From Candidatus Bartonella washoeensis Sb944nv (GTDB taxonomy: Bacteria > Pseudomonadota > Alphaproteobacteria > Rhizobiales > Rhizobiaceae): a DNA stretch of 64,000 nt. Numbering within the stretch: position 1 is the first letter of the stretch; each line of letters begins with the position of its first letter. The stretch is from contig NZ_JH725022.1 of NCBI RefSeq assembly GCF_000278135.1, positions 132,186 to 196,185 of the forward strand. The letters run 5' to 3'. The position numbers were made by a program, and so were the translations under genes. Under the pieces are notes generated by a model. It was given only the letters and a program-made list of their open reading frames with translations. It was not told where the DNA came from and did not search any database. Shown here piece by piece: positions 9,638 through 20,261 of the stretch.

Positions 9638-10377
9638 ATGAGTGAAATAATTCAGAAAAAGAAACAATGCGCTTTAAAGCGCTTTTGGCAAGAGAAGCAT
9701 TTATCGATAAAGACGTGGTTTACAAAGTTTTTTGTTGTATGGATGAATTATTTGCGTTTTTTTTGTTGGATAAATCTGCTGTTGAAAAGTTAAAATAATG
9801 TTGTGAAGGCATAGAGCATTTATAATCAATTTATTATCATTTTTTTACATGAATAGCATATGATGAGCTCTCTTTTTCATCCTCAAAGTGAAGAAATTGT
9901 TCCTATGTTTTCTTGTTTGATTCATACAGGAATGAAGCCACAATTTGCAAAAAATGAGAATTTAAATTTGTGCATGGTTCGAGGGGACGAAGTAGAATGC
10001 ATGATGTTAATAAAGATGGGTGTGAGCACGATTAACTAAAATGCTCTTAAATCTAACAAAAGATATTATGATTGCTGATATTTCACATGGAAAAACGTAT
10101 AAAATTGGGAAAGGAATTATTTTATTAGTCAAATTATTTATCTGCCCTATCATACTTTGTGCACACTCACTTTTTTATGAGGCAAGATTCTTGAAAAAAT
10201 AGGGAATAAAACTGTGATTTCTTTTCTTGTTGGAGATCAAATTGATCTTAGAGAGGGAGTCATTTTGTCTCCTAAAATGTGAAGAGTGTTTTATGAGAAG
10301 AGAAATCAATGCAATGAAAAGAGTTGATGAATCGTTTAACAAAAGAAGCTTATAAATGTCTCAAGATAGGTAAATGA
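9638..10377 (+). pseudogene. DUF374 lysophospholipid acyltransferase, decayed
   Basis: Between DUF4170 and waaA, related genomes carry a DUF374 acyltransferase gene (PlsC-like fold). Here the stretch holds matching pieces in different frames. The start at 9638 reads MSEIIQKKKQCALKRFWQEK and stops after 51 codons. Further on are LTKDIMIADISHGKTYKIGK then GIILLVKLFICPI, resembling the family core (SVALTADxPKG, GIVTLAKxxGxPI). The end reads VISFLVGDQIDLREG and ELMNRLTKEAYKCL before the TGA at 10375-10377. The conserved histidine-containing middle part is scrambled. The gene is dead, while its downstream neighbour waaA is intact and has its own ribosome-binding site. Identification rests on position plus these fragments. 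Confidence 0.7.
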
Positions 10378-10388
10378 GGTGATTTTAA

Positions 10389-11708
10389 ATGTTGGAACTA
10401 AAGGCACGTGTGGCTCTTTTAATCTATCGGATGATTGGTTTTTGCTTACGTCCCATGATCCCTTTTTATTTGTTTTTTCGTACTGTCCGTGGAAAAGAAG
10501 AGCAAGGTCGCCAAAAAGAACGCCTAGGTAAAAGCCATGAAGTACGTCCTCCAAGTCCATTAATTTGGCTGCATGCAGCAAGCGTTGGAGAAACGCTTGC
10601 CCTTATCCCACTGATTAATTATATCTTATCATTGAAAATCAATGTATTATTGACAACTTGTACTGTAACATCTTCTTCTCTTGTGAAAAAGCATTTTGGT
10701 AATCGGTTAATTCATCAATATGCTCCGTTAGATTTGGACTTGGCAGTACGCCGTTTTATAAGCCATTGGAAGCCTGATTTAGCACTGATTTGTGAATCGG
10801 AAATTTGGCCTTTACGTATTAGAGAACTTGCCAAAATGCATATTCCACAGATTTTAGTTAATGCTCATATGTCTGAATGTTCTTTTAACGCTTGGCAAAA
10901 ACGGCGCGTTCTTGCCAGACATATTTTTAAGCATATTGACCTAGCTATTGCTCAGAACGAAAGGGATGTGGCTTATTTCCATGCACTTGGGGTAAAATCT
11001 GTTGTGCTTTCTGGTAATTTGAAAGCTGATGTTTTTCTGGTTAAAGATAAAACAGTGTTAGCACGGTATCGTGATGCTATTGGTAATCGTCCAGTTTGGG
11101 CAGCTGTTTCAACCCATGAAGGGGAAGAGCAGATTGCTTTTGAAGTTCATAAGATTCTTAAAAATTATTTGCCAGATTTATTGACAATCATTGTGCCTCG
11201 TCATCCTGAACGTTCAGAAGATCTTATCAAGAAATGTGACAATAATTTGCGTTTTATTCGTAGAAGCGAAAACGCTGTTCCAGATACGAAGACAGATGTT
11301 TTGTGGGGAGATACAATTGGAGAAATGGGACTTTTCCTTCGCTTATCGAAAGTTGCTTTCCTTGGGAAGTCTTTGTGTGGACATGGTGGACATAATCCAT
11401 TGGAGTTGGCTTTGTTAGGTTCAGCTATTTTAACGGGTCCTCATGTCTCAAATTTCCAAGAAATGTTTGAACAATTTTTAAAGCGTGATGCAGCATGTAT
11501 GGTTCAAGATACAAAACAGCTTGCTATTCAGGTATATAGGCTTTTAACAAATGAAGCATTACGGGAAAAAATGGTTGATAAAGCTCATGAAGTAGCGACA
11601 GATATGGCAGGGGCACTCGAGCGTACACTAAAGGTTCTTGATCCATTTTTGCAACCCCTTGTAATACAGACAAGTTTAAGCCAACATCGGGGTCAATATG
11701 CATATTAG
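10389..11708 (+). CDS. waaA: 3-deoxy-D-manno-octulosonic acid (Kdo) transferase WaaA
   Basis: GT30 glycosyltransferase that adds Kdo from CMP-Kdo to lipid IVA at the inner face of the cytoplasmic membrane, building the LPS inner core. The 439-residue length is typical. Visible family features: hydrophobic N-terminal segment (about residues 9-30), [17 protein letters not shown] with the proposed catalytic Glu, CESEIWP, and the C-terminal GxGGHNPLE pattern ([10 protein letters not shown]). GAGGTGAT lies at 10376-10383, five bases before the ATG, overlapping the end of the DUF374 remnant. The end overlaps lpxK by 11 bases, so the two are translationally coupled. Confidence 0.95.
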   Translation: MLELKARVALLIYRMIGFCLRPMIPFYLFFRTVRGKEEQGRQKERLGKSHEVRPPSPLIWLHAASVGETLALIPLINYILSLKINVLLTTCTVTSSSLVKKHFGNRLIHQYAPLDLDLAVRRFISHWKPDLALICESEIWPLRIRELAKMHIPQILVNAHMSECSFNAWQKRRVLARHIFKHIDLAIAQNERDVAYFHALGVKSVVLSGNLKADVFLVKDKTVLARYRDAIGNRPVWAAVSTHEGEEQIAFEVHKILKNYLPDLLTIIVPRHPERSEDLIKKCDNNLRFIRRSENAVPDTKTDVLWGDTIGEMGLFLRLSKVAFLGKSLCGHGGHNPLELALLGSAILTGPHVSNFQEMFEQFLKRDAACMVQDTKQLAIQVYRLLTNEALREKMVDKAHEVATDMAGALERTLKVLDPFLQPLVIQTSLSQHRGQYAY

Positions 11709-12717
11709 CGCACCTCGTTTTTGGTGGAAGGAAAGAAGCTTTTTACGTTTTTTATTAGCTCCAATTTCTTGGGTATATGGTTATTTTTCTCGTTGCCGTA
11801 TGACAAGACAGTCCCTTATTATTGATCTTCCGGTTTTATGTATTGGCAATTTTACATGTGGTGGTGCTGGTAAAACGCCTGTTGTCATTGCTTTTGCGAA
11901 AGCCGCTAAAGAGCTTGGTTTTGTCCCTGGTGTTGTATCGCGTGGTTATGGTGCGATGGTTAAGGGGGTGCATCTTGTAAATGAGAAATGGGATAATGCG
12001 CGCGATGTTGGTGATGAGGCACTCTTACTTGCACGGCATGCATTTGTTGCTATATCACCAGACCGTTATGAAGCGGCACAACGACTTAAGCAAGAAGGAT
12101 GTGATTTTATTTTAATGGATGACGGATTTCAAAGCCGTCGTCTTCACATAGATTACGCATTGCTCGTTGTCGATGCAATGCGTAGTTTGGGGAATAGAGC
12201 TGTTTTCCCAGCAGGGCCTTTGCGTGTACCCTTAAAAACACAGTTTTCTTTGATGGACAGTGTTTTATTGATTGGCCATTCGGATGCGTGTGATAATATT
12301 GATTTCCTTGTCACCCGTACTGGAAAAGCTTTGCATTATGCTCATTTTAAACCATTAGCATCCGATAGGGTTGCGGGAAAATCATTTTTGGCATTTTCAG
12401 GCATTGGCAATCCGGATAAATTTTTTCAATCCATTAAAGAATTATCTGGTTATGTTGTGCAAGCTTACTCTTATCCTGACCACTATTTTTTTACTGATAC
12501 TGATTTAACAAATCTTGCACAAAGGGCTAAAATGCACAATTTATGGTTGGCAACAACGGCTAAGGATTACACACGTATACAGACAAGCGGTGTGCAAAAA
12601 GATTTAAAAAATCTTATTGTCTTTGATGTTAAAGTTGATTTTGCTCAAAGAGATTTTTGCCATATGCTCCTTGAGGAAGTTATGACCCGTTTTAGAGAAC
12701 GCAAACACCTCTTTTAA
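11698..12717 (+). CDS. lpxK: Tetraacyldisaccharide 4'-kinase LpxK
   Basis: Phosphorylates the 4' position of the tetraacyl disaccharide-1-phosphate to make lipid IVA, a late step of lipid A synthesis at the inner membrane. The 339-residue product has an N-terminal hydrophobic stretch (about residues 16-31), the P-loop [12 protein letters not shown] (50-61), the following VVSRGYGA, and [13 protein letters not shown], all LpxK hallmarks. It starts inside waaA. A short palindrome (CACTTTTAAAAGTG, about 12721-12734) lies just after the stop and may help end transcription before the convergent DUF2093 gene. Confidence 0.95.
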   Translation: MHISAPRFWWKERSFLRFLLAPISWVYGYFSRCRMTRQSLIIDLPVLCIGNFTCGGAGKTPVVIAFAKAAKELGFVPGVVSRGYGAMVKGVHLVNEKWDNARDVGDEALLLARHAFVAISPDRYEAAQRLKQEGCDFILMDDGFQSRRLHIDYALLVVDAMRSLGNRAVFPAGPLRVPLKTQFSLMDSVLLIGHSDACDNIDFLVTRTGKALHYAHFKPLASDRVAGKSFLAFSGIGNPDKFFQSIKELSGYVVQAYSYPDHYFFTDTDLTNLAQRAKMHNLWLATTAKDYTRIQTSGVQKDLKNLIVFDVKVDFAQRDFCHMLLEEVMTRFRERKHLF

Positions 12718-12762
12718 ATTACACTTTTAAAAGTGAGGGCTGGATTTATAATTTTCAATTGG

Positions 12763-12999
12763 TTATTTTTTTTGTGTTTTTAACAATTGGCTGAGATACG
12801 GATTACATTCAAGTTCGCGATGATAGGAAATTTCACAACTGGCATATGCTTCTTGGCGGTGATGATTCCAATATTTTAGATCATCGAGAGGTATTTTTTG
12901 TCCGCTAACAGCACAAAAGGTATAGGTTCCATATTCGACGATTTTATATCCATTGTTGGAATAATGGATTTTTGCTTCACGTTCATCATTGGAAAACAT
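12763..12999 (-). CDS. DUF2093 family protein
   Basis: A 78-residue protein of the DUF2093 family, found in Rhizobiales between lpxK and mutL. Family features are YGTYTFCAVSGQKIPLDDLKYW and HRQEAYAS. It has no signal peptide or membrane segment; the Cys in the middle and near the end are not arranged as an obvious zinc site. Function is unknown. It is transcribed on the same strand as mutL and convergent with lpxK. Confidence 0.85.
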   Translation of the reverse strand: MFSNDEREAKIHYSNNGYKIVEYGTYTFCAVSGQKIPLDDLKYWNHHRQEAYASCEISYHRELECNPYLSQLLKTQKK

Positions 13000-13113
13000 T
13001 CTTTATAATCCCTTTTTATCTTTGTGAGAGATGATCGAAATAAAATGCCATAAGATATATTATAAAGTCGAGAGCGAATTAAAAAAATTCTTTTTCACCA
13101 AAACGACGGTAAT

Positions 13114-14961
13114 TTATTTTCTGCCAAAAAGCCGTTCTATATCAGTTAATTTAAGTTCAATATAAGTAGGACGACCGTGATTGCACGTACCTGTATTGGG
13201 TGTGGATTCTATTTGTCGTAAGAGTGCATTCATTTCTTCGGGGCGTAAAAGACGCCCTGATCGTACCGAACCGTGACAGGCCATAGTTGCTGCAACATAA
13301 TCAAGCATTGCTTTTAAATTGTTTGTAGTATCATATTCAGCTGCTTCATCTGCAAGATCTTTAATCAGGGCTTGCACGTTGATTTCCCCCAACATAGCAG
13401 GCGTTTCCCGCACAACGATTGCACCAGATCCAAATGGCTCTATACTCAAGCCAAATTTTTGCAAAGCATCTTTATGCGTTAAAAGGCACGTTGCATCTTC
13501 TTCAGAAAGTTCTACAATTTCAGGAATAAGTAACAATTGTGAAGGAAGCGGTTTAGAATAAAGGGCATTCTTGAGTGCTTCATAAACCAGTCTTTCATGA
13601 GCAGCATGCTGATCAACAATAATCAAACTGTCTTGGGTTTGAGCGATAATGTAGTTTTTATGAATTTGTGCTCTTGCAGCTCCTAGTGGATAATGTAATT
13701 CTTCCGCTGAAGGTGTAAGGTTTGCAGTGCAGACATCACCACTTGGCCTATCTAAACACTCCATGATTGGGGTAGTGCCCTCTCTTAAACTGATAGAACT
13801 TGTAGCATCTAGTGGTTTATGAATCATTGATGCGGTTGATGCAAAGTGATGGTTCTGTTGCTGTGGGTTATAAGAAAAAGGTCGGTGAGCGCTCTTAAAA
13901 GTTCCCACTGGTTGTGGTGCTTGAAATGCATCCAACATTGCTTCAGAGCGCGTTGAAGTTGGACGAACACCACTTTGATGCAAAGCTTCATGAATTGCTC
14001 CAACGATTAAACCGCGAATGAGTCCTGGGTCACGGAATCTTACATCGGCTTTGGTTGGATGCACATTAACGTCTACATCAGTGGGTGGTAGATCAATAAA
14101 AAGGATAGATACGGGATGACGATCTTTAGCCATAACATCAGCATAGGCTCCTCGGATTGCTCCCCAGAGTAATTTATCGCGCACTGGACGACCATTAACA
14201 TAAGCAAATTGGTGAAGACTATTGCTACGGTTGAAGGACGGCAAACAGGCAAATCCGCTTAAGCGAACAGCTTCGCGTTCAGCATTAAGGACAATGCTGT
14301 TGGGAGCGAATTCATTTCCCATAATCTGTGTAATACGTTGTAATTGCCCTTGGGTATTATTTTCCGTAGCAGGTAATTCTATAGAAGTTCGGTCTGATCC
14401 AGAAAGAGAAAAGCGGATATGTGGAAATGCAATAGCAATTCGTTTAATCATATCGGTAATGGCGTTTGTTTCAGCACGATCAGTTTTCATAAATTTTAGC
14501 CGTGCTGGAGTGACAAAGAAGAGGTCACGAACTTCAACAATAGTTCCAGGGTTAGCAGCAGCCGGTTTGGGACCGACAATTTTTCCTGCTGTGACAATAA
14601 TTTCAGCAGCATTGTCAGCGTGCTGTGTTCGTGAGATTAATTTAAGTTTAGCGACAGAACCAATGGAGGGTAAGGCTTCTCCTCGAAAACCAAGAAAACA
14701 GATATTGTGAACATCATCTGTAATTTTTGATGTACAATGGCGAGAAACTGCTAAAGTTAACTGATCTGCAGGAATACCGAAGCCATTATCACTTACCTTT
14801 ATAAAATTTTTTCCACCGTTTACTGTCACGATTTCAATACGGGTTGCTCCAGCGTCAATAGCATTTTCAACCAGTTCTTTGACAACATTTGCCGGCCGTT
14901 CAATAACTTCACCAGCGGCAATTTGATTAATAATATTTTCGCTAAGATGGCGTATGATCAT
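13114..14961 (-). CDS. mutL: DNA mismatch repair protein MutL
   Basis: Mismatch-repair matchmaker between MutS and downstream steps. The 615-residue product has the GHKL ATPase motifs ([27 protein letters not shown]) in the first ~110 residues and a C-terminal dimerisation/endonuclease domain with [12 protein letters not shown], the metal-binding endonuclease motif, followed by ACHGSVRSG and the NHGRPT variant of CPHGRP. This is the MutH-independent type of MutL expected in alphaproteobacteria. The frame is open from 15009, but the ATG at 14961 ([23 protein letters not shown]) matches the conserved N-terminus. Confidence 0.96.
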   Translation of the reverse strand: MIIRHLSENIINQIAAGEVIERPANVVKELVENAIDAGATRIEIVTVNGGKNFIKVSDNGFGIPADQLTLAVSRHCTSKITDDVHNICFLGFRGEALPSIGSVAKLKLISRTQHADNAAEIIVTAGKIVGPKPAAANPGTIVEVRDLFFVTPARLKFMKTDRAETNAITDMIKRIAIAFPHIRFSLSGSDRTSIELPATENNTQGQLQRITQIMGNEFAPNSIVLNAEREAVRLSGFACLPSFNRSNSLHQFAYVNGRPVRDKLLWGAIRGAYADVMAKDRHPVSILFIDLPPTDVDVNVHPTKADVRFRDPGLIRGLIVGAIHEALHQSGVRPTSTRSEAMLDAFQAPQPVGTFKSAHRPFSYNPQQQNHHFASTASMIHKPLDATSSISLREGTTPIMECLDRPSGDVCTANLTPSAEELHYPLGAARAQIHKNYIIAQTQDSLIIVDQHAAHERLVYEALKNALYSKPLPSQLLLIPEIVELSEEDATCLLTHKDALQKFGLSIEPFGSGAIVVRETPAMLGEINVQALIKDLADEAAEYDTTNNLKAMLDYVAATMACHGSVRSGRLLRPEEMNALLRQIESTPNTGTCNHGRPTYIELKLTDIERLFGRK

Positions 14962-15256
14962 AATAAATTCTAAACAGATTCCTGAAAACTTAAAGAAGCT
15001 TGAAATCATGATAACATTATTTGTTGAACATTCAAGGATGAGAGAGTGTAAAGATATTATCTTCGAAAGTTGTATTTACTTTCAAAGAATGTTTTTACCA
15101 GTTACTGCTTTATTGTTTGTGGCATCCATGTATTGATTGTGGTAGCAAATTAACTGACAAAATTGGGAGGGAATGATTTGTATCATTTTAAAAGATTTAC
15201 ACTGATCGATTATTTGGGTCAAAAAGAAGCAGAGTAAAGATGGAAGGCAGGATCAT

Positions 15257-16345
15257 ATGGTGCGTATGAGTGGTATTTTGGCAGATAGTGATCTACAGGC
15301 TTTAATTGACAATGGTATTCTTAAGGCTCTTTGGCCATTTGATGCAGCCCAAATACAACCTGCAAGTCTTGATTTGCGTTTAGGGGAAAAAGCTTATCGT
15401 ATCCGTGCTTCTTTTATGCCGGGATCTGATGCAAAAGTTTTAGATAAGCTCGAACGGTTAAAGTTGCATGAATTTGATTTGCGGGAGGGGGCGGTTTTGG
15501 AAACGGGGTGTGTTTATATTGTGCCTCTTTTGGAAAGTTTGGCTTTACCAGAAACTTTATCTGCGGTTGCTAATCCAAAAAGTTCTACGGGACGGTTAGA
15601 TATTTTTACGCGTGTGATTACGGATAATGCTCAGGAGTTTGATAAAATTTGTGCAGGTTATCATGGCCCACTTTATCTAGAAATTAGTCCACGTACATTT
15701 CCAATTTTAGTACGCACCGGATCGCATTTATCTCAGCTTCGGCTTAGAAAGGGACAAAGTTATTTAAATGAAATTGAGTTGCACGCTTTGCATAGGCAAG
15801 AAACGCTTATATCAGACGATTTTCCTAATATTAGCGATGGTGGTATTGGGCTTTCCATTAATTTGAAAGGGAACGAAAACGGACTTGTGGGATATCGTGG
15901 GAAACGTCATACAAGTGTTATTGATATTGATAAGCGTGCTGTTGCCGATGTTTTAGATTTTTGGGAACCTCTTTTTGACCGTGGTCAAAGAGAAATGGTA
16001 CTTGATCCTGATGAGTTTTATATTTTAGTTTCACGAGAAGCTGTCCATGTTCCTCCGCTTTATGCAGCTGAAATGACACCTTTTGATCCCTTAGTTGGTG
16101 AGTTTAGGGTGCATTATGCAGGTTTTTTTGATCCAGGATTTGGGCATATGGAGGCCAGTGGAAAAGGGGCAAAGGCAGTTTTGGAAGTTCGCAGCCATGA
16201 GGTTCCATTTATCTTGGAGCATGGCCAAATTATTGGTCGTTTAGTATATGAGCACATGCTTAATCGACCGTTAGCGCTTTATGGGCATGATGTTGGCTCA
16301 CATTATCAAGCGCAGGGATTAAAGTTATCTAAGCATTTTAAGTGA
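15257..16345 (+). CDS. 2'-deoxycytidine 5'-triphosphate deaminase, double-domain form
   Basis: Deaminates dCTP toward dUTP in pyrimidine deoxynucleotide supply. At 362 residues it is about twice the length of classical Dcd and looks like two dUTPase-fold DCD domains joined. The first (about 1-180) carries NPKSSTGRLDIFTRVI with the Ser/Arg triphosphate-binding motif. The second (about 190-362) has EMTPFDPLVGEFRVHYAGFFDPGFGH and a C-terminal IGRLVYEHM. This long form is the usual one in Rhizobiales. An alternative start lies at 15266 (MSGILADSDLQ). It stands alone, divergent from mutL. Confidence 0.88.
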   Translation: MVRMSGILADSDLQALIDNGILKALWPFDAAQIQPASLDLRLGEKAYRIRASFMPGSDAKVLDKLERLKLHEFDLREGAVLETGCVYIVPLLESLALPETLSAVANPKSSTGRLDIFTRVITDNAQEFDKICAGYHGPLYLEISPRTFPILVRTGSHLSQLRLRKGQSYLNEIELHALHRQETLISDDFPNISDGGIGLSINLKGNENGLVGYRGKRHTSVIDIDKRAVADVLDFWEPLFDRGQREMVLDPDEFYILVSREAVHVPPLYAAEMTPFDPLVGEFRVHYAGFFDPGFGHMEASGKGAKAVLEVRSHEVPFILEHGQIIGRLVYEHMLNRPLALYGHDVGSHYQAQGLKLSKHFK

Positions 16346-17358
16346 GTTTTAAAACGCGGACTTTGATAAAGTGTATGTAGAAAGCATCTTCATTAGAAGG
16401 GAAGCTTTAGTTTTCAAAATAAATATATAAGATCGGTTGCCACTACTTACTTGATTCCTAAAAGTTTAGATGAAGACATCGTACATTTATTCTGTATAAA
16501 ATCTCACTAAGGGACAAATAAATAAGCTTTCACATACAATGCATTAACAGTTTTTTTCAAAAAAAACGTAGTGCTTTCTAATAAATATTGTCCCTAAATT
16601 TTAATGTATTTCATTTCTGCTTTAGATGATTTTATCTTGATGTTCTAAGTTACCCATTTTGTGTATAAAGCAATTTGTAGTATGACCAAAATCGCTCAAC
16701 AAAAGTGAAACTTTTTCTGTTGAGACATACTCATATTTCAAATCCTTTAGAAGGCTCTATATATCGCATTTTTGATATTCCCCCATTAAATGTCTGCATT
16801 ACAATAAATTGCCGCATCTTTAATGTGACGCAGCTTTTTACTGTTTTAAAGTAAGCGTTTCCACCAAAAACTATCATCTATTCTATACAAAAACAATATT
16901 TTCAATGACAGGTTCTTTATAATCATCACCAATTTTTGTATCACCATTAATCTCAGCTTTATGAGAAATTAAAGCATTACCTCAAGCTCTAGCGCGCCTG
17001 TAAACTCTACAAAAAAACCGAATATTATCATAAATCAATGCACCAACACCATTTCAGCAATTTTCCTGATGAGAGAGGTTGGCTTCCTTTTCAATAAAGC
17101 CACTAAGATCAACAGCTTTATCAAAAAAAACATCATATCTAAGTTATTAAGAGCATTCTTCACCCCCCTGAATAAGACCGGTGATATTTATAAAATAACT
17201 CAACAGATAATATTGAAGCTACAATCAAAGGCTTTTCTTTTCAAGATTAAGCAAGTTTTGTAGCCTATATTTATCTCCATAGAAGTAAACAGCCTATATG
17301 GACGGGGGTGAGTAGCTATGCCTTCACAGCTAGTGCTTTACAGGTGTTTTTATAATAC
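16346..17358. other. Gene-poor kilobase between the deaminase and MATE genes
   Basis: No intact gene. On the minus strand around 16850-17190 there are protein-like fragments in shifting frames (for example SHKAEINGDTKIGDDYKEP, and GALELE a little upstream), so a gene probably decayed here, but I cannot name its family. Confidence 0.5.
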
Positions 17359-18702
17359 TCACTCAGACCCAAATATAGAATTGCGTTTTATTAAATAACT
17401 CACACGCATATAGTTAAATATAGAAACGATTAAGCTTGCACCAATCATGCCTAGCCAATAGCCAATAAAGCCATATTCAAAAAAATGCGCTATGAGCGCT
17501 CCTCCCAATAGGCCTACTCCCCAATAGCTTGTTGCTACAACAAGTGTTGACCAAAATGTATCAAGAAAGCCCACAAGTATGCCATTGAGCATCGCCCCTA
17601 AAGTGCCAAAAGCAAAAGACAATAAAATGAGCGGAAGCAACTCCCAAGAAAAAACAATGACACTGGCCTCGGAAATATCAAAGATAGTTGTAAGAATAAA
17701 TTCATAAGAGAGATAAACAACCCCTGATAAAAACAAGACATAAACTACAGCAAAAACTGTAACACTCATACGCAACTGTTTTATAGCCATATTATTCTCA
17801 TCTGCTCTATACCACGCTGCTATTGTCGCGGCTGCGCTAGATATCCCCAAAGCCACCACGGAAATAAGCATATCAAGACGCATTCCAATCGCATGCGTAG
17901 CCAAAGCTTGGACCCCATAATCAGTAATCATGAATGCAATGACAGAAGGAAAACCTTCCGCAATAAGAATACGTATACCAATGGGTAGCCCTACGCGCAG
18001 CAATGTTGTTATTCGTGAAATCTCTAACTTCGGTCTCAAATAATTAAAGTGAAAGGCATGAAAAGCAGAATTGCGGGTCAGAATTATTGCCGCTGCAATG
18101 ACAATCAAAATACGGATGAAACTGCTTGCAATTCCTGCACCAAAGACACCTAATCCGCTTGCAAAACCTATACCCAAAATAAGCGGCCAAGAAATAAGAA
18201 AATTCACGAGGATAGCCGCAAGCATAACCCAGGTTAAGGGCTTTGGATTACCAATTGCTGACAGTAATCCGCGGCTATTCACATAAAGATAAAAAAACAC
18301 CACCCCTATAGCAGCGCCACTATTATATTCCTGCGCTATATTGGCAATTGCCACATCTTGGCCGAGAAGACACAAAATATTCCTCGTATTGAGTAAAATG
18401 ATCGCATTCATCATTCCAATCAAAAGGGAAAGCCATATTCCTTGATCAAACCACGCCTTCAATGCATATCCCTCTTGTCTGCGAAAGCTTTCCGCAAGTT
18501 TTGGTGCAACAGCGGTAATAATACCTAGCCCCAACAACATAACAAAACTAAACATACTCAGAGCCAACATTGTACCACTCAAGGCTTGAACGCCTAAATG
18601 CGCCACAAGCGCTGCATCTGTGAAGGAAATCATCATCTGAGAGATAAACCCAACAGCCAGTGGCATGCCAAGAAATAGCAATTGTTTCATCACAACAAAC
18701 AT
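17359..18702 (-). CDS. MATE-family multidrug efflux transporter
   Basis: An integral membrane exporter with about twelve hydrophobic segments spread over ~447 residues, beginning KQLLFLGMPLAVGFISQMMISFTDAALVAHLG, which is the MATE/NorM N-terminus (two homologous six-helix halves; cation-coupled drug or metabolite efflux). The frame is open to 18789, but the first 29 codons are not membrane-protein-like, and the ATG at 18702 has GGAAGGG nine bases upstream, so I prefer that start. Substrate cannot be told from sequence. The flanking DNA on both sides is gene-poor. It stands as a single gene on the minus strand. Confidence 0.85.
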   Translation of the reverse strand: MFVVMKQLLFLGMPLAVGFISQMMISFTDAALVAHLGVQALSGTMLALSMFSFVMLLGLGIITAVAPKLAESFRRQEGYALKAWFDQGIWLSLLIGMMNAIILLNTRNILCLLGQDVAIANIAQEYNSGAAIGVVFFYLYVNSRGLLSAIGNPKPLTWVMLAAILVNFLISWPLILGIGFASGLGVFGAGIASSFIRILIVIAAAIILTRNSAFHAFHFNYLRPKLEISRITTLLRVGLPIGIRILIAEGFPSVIAFMITDYGVQALATHAIGMRLDMLISVVALGISSAAATIAAWYRADENNMAIKQLRMSVTVFAVVYVLFLSGVVYLSYEFILTTIFDISEASVIVFSWELLPLILLSFAFGTLGAMLNGILVGFLDTFWSTLVVATSYWGVGLLGGALIAHFFEYGFIGYWLGMIGASLIVSIFNYMRVSYLIKRNSIFGSE

Positions 18703-18826
18703 TGTGAAATACCCTTCCATATTGAAGGATGTATTAAACTCGGATCTTTTAAACAAAACGCATTGATTTTTTCCGTAAAATCTTTCCATCGCAAATCTTG
18801 CGTAAAGGATGCATAATGAGAACTCA

Positions 18827-19138
18827 TTAAGCTAAGAGGAGATGTCCAGTTCTTAAAGGAGAAGCGCAATGCGCCTTTATGGTTTTTTGGACTTCATGCC
18901 ATGCGTTTTTTTGTACAACATTATGCTCCCAACAAGTTACAGTCGTTGATACAATATCTTCAGCAAGCGTTTGTTCGTCTTGCATATCCATTTTCAATAT
19001 TTTCAATAACATTTTTGGAAGATTTCTTGGTACAAAACTTGATATGCTCCCCCTAAAAAACAAAAAGCAATTTTGTGGTTGATTTCTGATAAGAATTAAA
19101 ACTCTTAAATACTCTCTTGCTAAACAATAAATCTTCAT
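18827..19138 (-). CDS. Hypothetical protein
   Basis: A 103-codon open frame upstream of, and on the same strand as, the MATE gene. The second half (NLPKMLLKILKMDMQDEQTLAEDI, then HEVQKTIKAHC) is helical and protein-like; the first half is hydrophobic and Cys-rich and less convincing. No family is recognised. It may be a fragment of a decayed gene, since the next kilobase upstream also holds broken frames. Confidence 0.3.
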   Translation of the reverse strand: MKIYCLAREYLRVLILIRNQPQNCFLFFRGSISSFVPRNLPKMLLKILKMDMQDEQTLAEDIVSTTVTCWEHNVVQKNAWHEVQKTIKAHCASPLRTGHLLLA

Positions 19139-20261
19139 ATATATCCCCGCAGATATTCCACAATAACTTCTTTCTTCATTTAAAAGTTAAAGAAGATCTG
19201 CATGTGTTTCAGTGTGTGCATCACGACAGCCTCATTAATCATCTCTCAATAGATGACATTATACTTTCTTTGCCTTTATCACTAGCTCTATCCGTATTCA
19301 TCAGAGCATAAAATGGTCTTTCCAGATATAATTCACTGCGATTTTCTTTAGCAATCATGCCACGCAGAGATCCGCTTGGTGACGGATGAGGTGCCGGTAA
19401 TATTTTTTGATGATCATACCAATAGCGAGAGCAGCTTTTTTAGCCCTATAGTTTTTTAGCCTTTTCAAAAGCGCTAGATGAGATTCTGGATATTTTAGGT
19501 AAAAAGTCCATAGCCATTATTAAATCATTTTCAGATTCAAGCTCATATTTGAGATACATAAGCCTGATTTGGCAATGCCTTTCTTAACATCTCCGGCTTA
19601 ATTTGAGGCAATATACTACCTTTTAAAGGAAATGATGTTTCGGCTTTGCCTTTTTCTTTATTTTCATAAGTAATTTTATTGTGACCGAAGCTCACATTAC
19701 TGCTTTGAGTGTGTTCAGATTTTTCTAAACACACTTTTTTATTACAATTACAATTTGAGTTAAGGGTTGTATGTTCTATGTGAATTGTTAGTAGTAAATC
19801 TACAAGATTTTGGATATTAATATGAGGGAAAATAACCAAATTTATTCAACAGTTTGATTTATGTCTATTAATGTTTTGTCTTTTAGATAAGGTTGAATGA
19901 TTGTTTATATACTCTTACAGATTGTAATGTGATACATCTTTGTAGAAGAGAATTACTTTGAAAGTAGAATAAATGATGAAAGCGATGCTTCGGAATGGCA
20001 TCAATCATAAAGGGGAAAGCCTTACTTAGGTTATGATGAATTTATACGTTATTTATCGAGGTTGAATATTTCTCAGGTATTTAAATCTGGAAAAGAGAAG
20101 TAAGGACTTTATTTTTGTTGTTTAGTTTTTTGAGTTGCAATCTTTGTTGCCTGCATCTACTGAGTGGAGTGTTCTATTGAAACGTTTAATAGGAGGTGCG
20201 CGGGTTGGGGCTTATAGGTTTAAGGTGTTTTCGCTTTTCATTCAGAAACAATGGTGCCATA
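19139..20261. other. Decayed stretch before lldD
   Basis: No intact gene. The minus strand holds a 98-codon open frame (19543-19839) and, continuing below it, pieces such as ELESENDLIMAMDFLPK and YLERPFYALMNTDRASDKGK separated by stops, which suggests one decayed minus-strand gene of unknown family. The plus-strand end holds AGGAGG at about 20191-20196, 65 bases before the lldD ATG and too distant to serve it directly. Confidence 0.45.

Noticed and set aside
14222-14710. 162-codon plus-strand frame inside mutL
   Set aside because: Antisense of mutL's conserved ATPase region.
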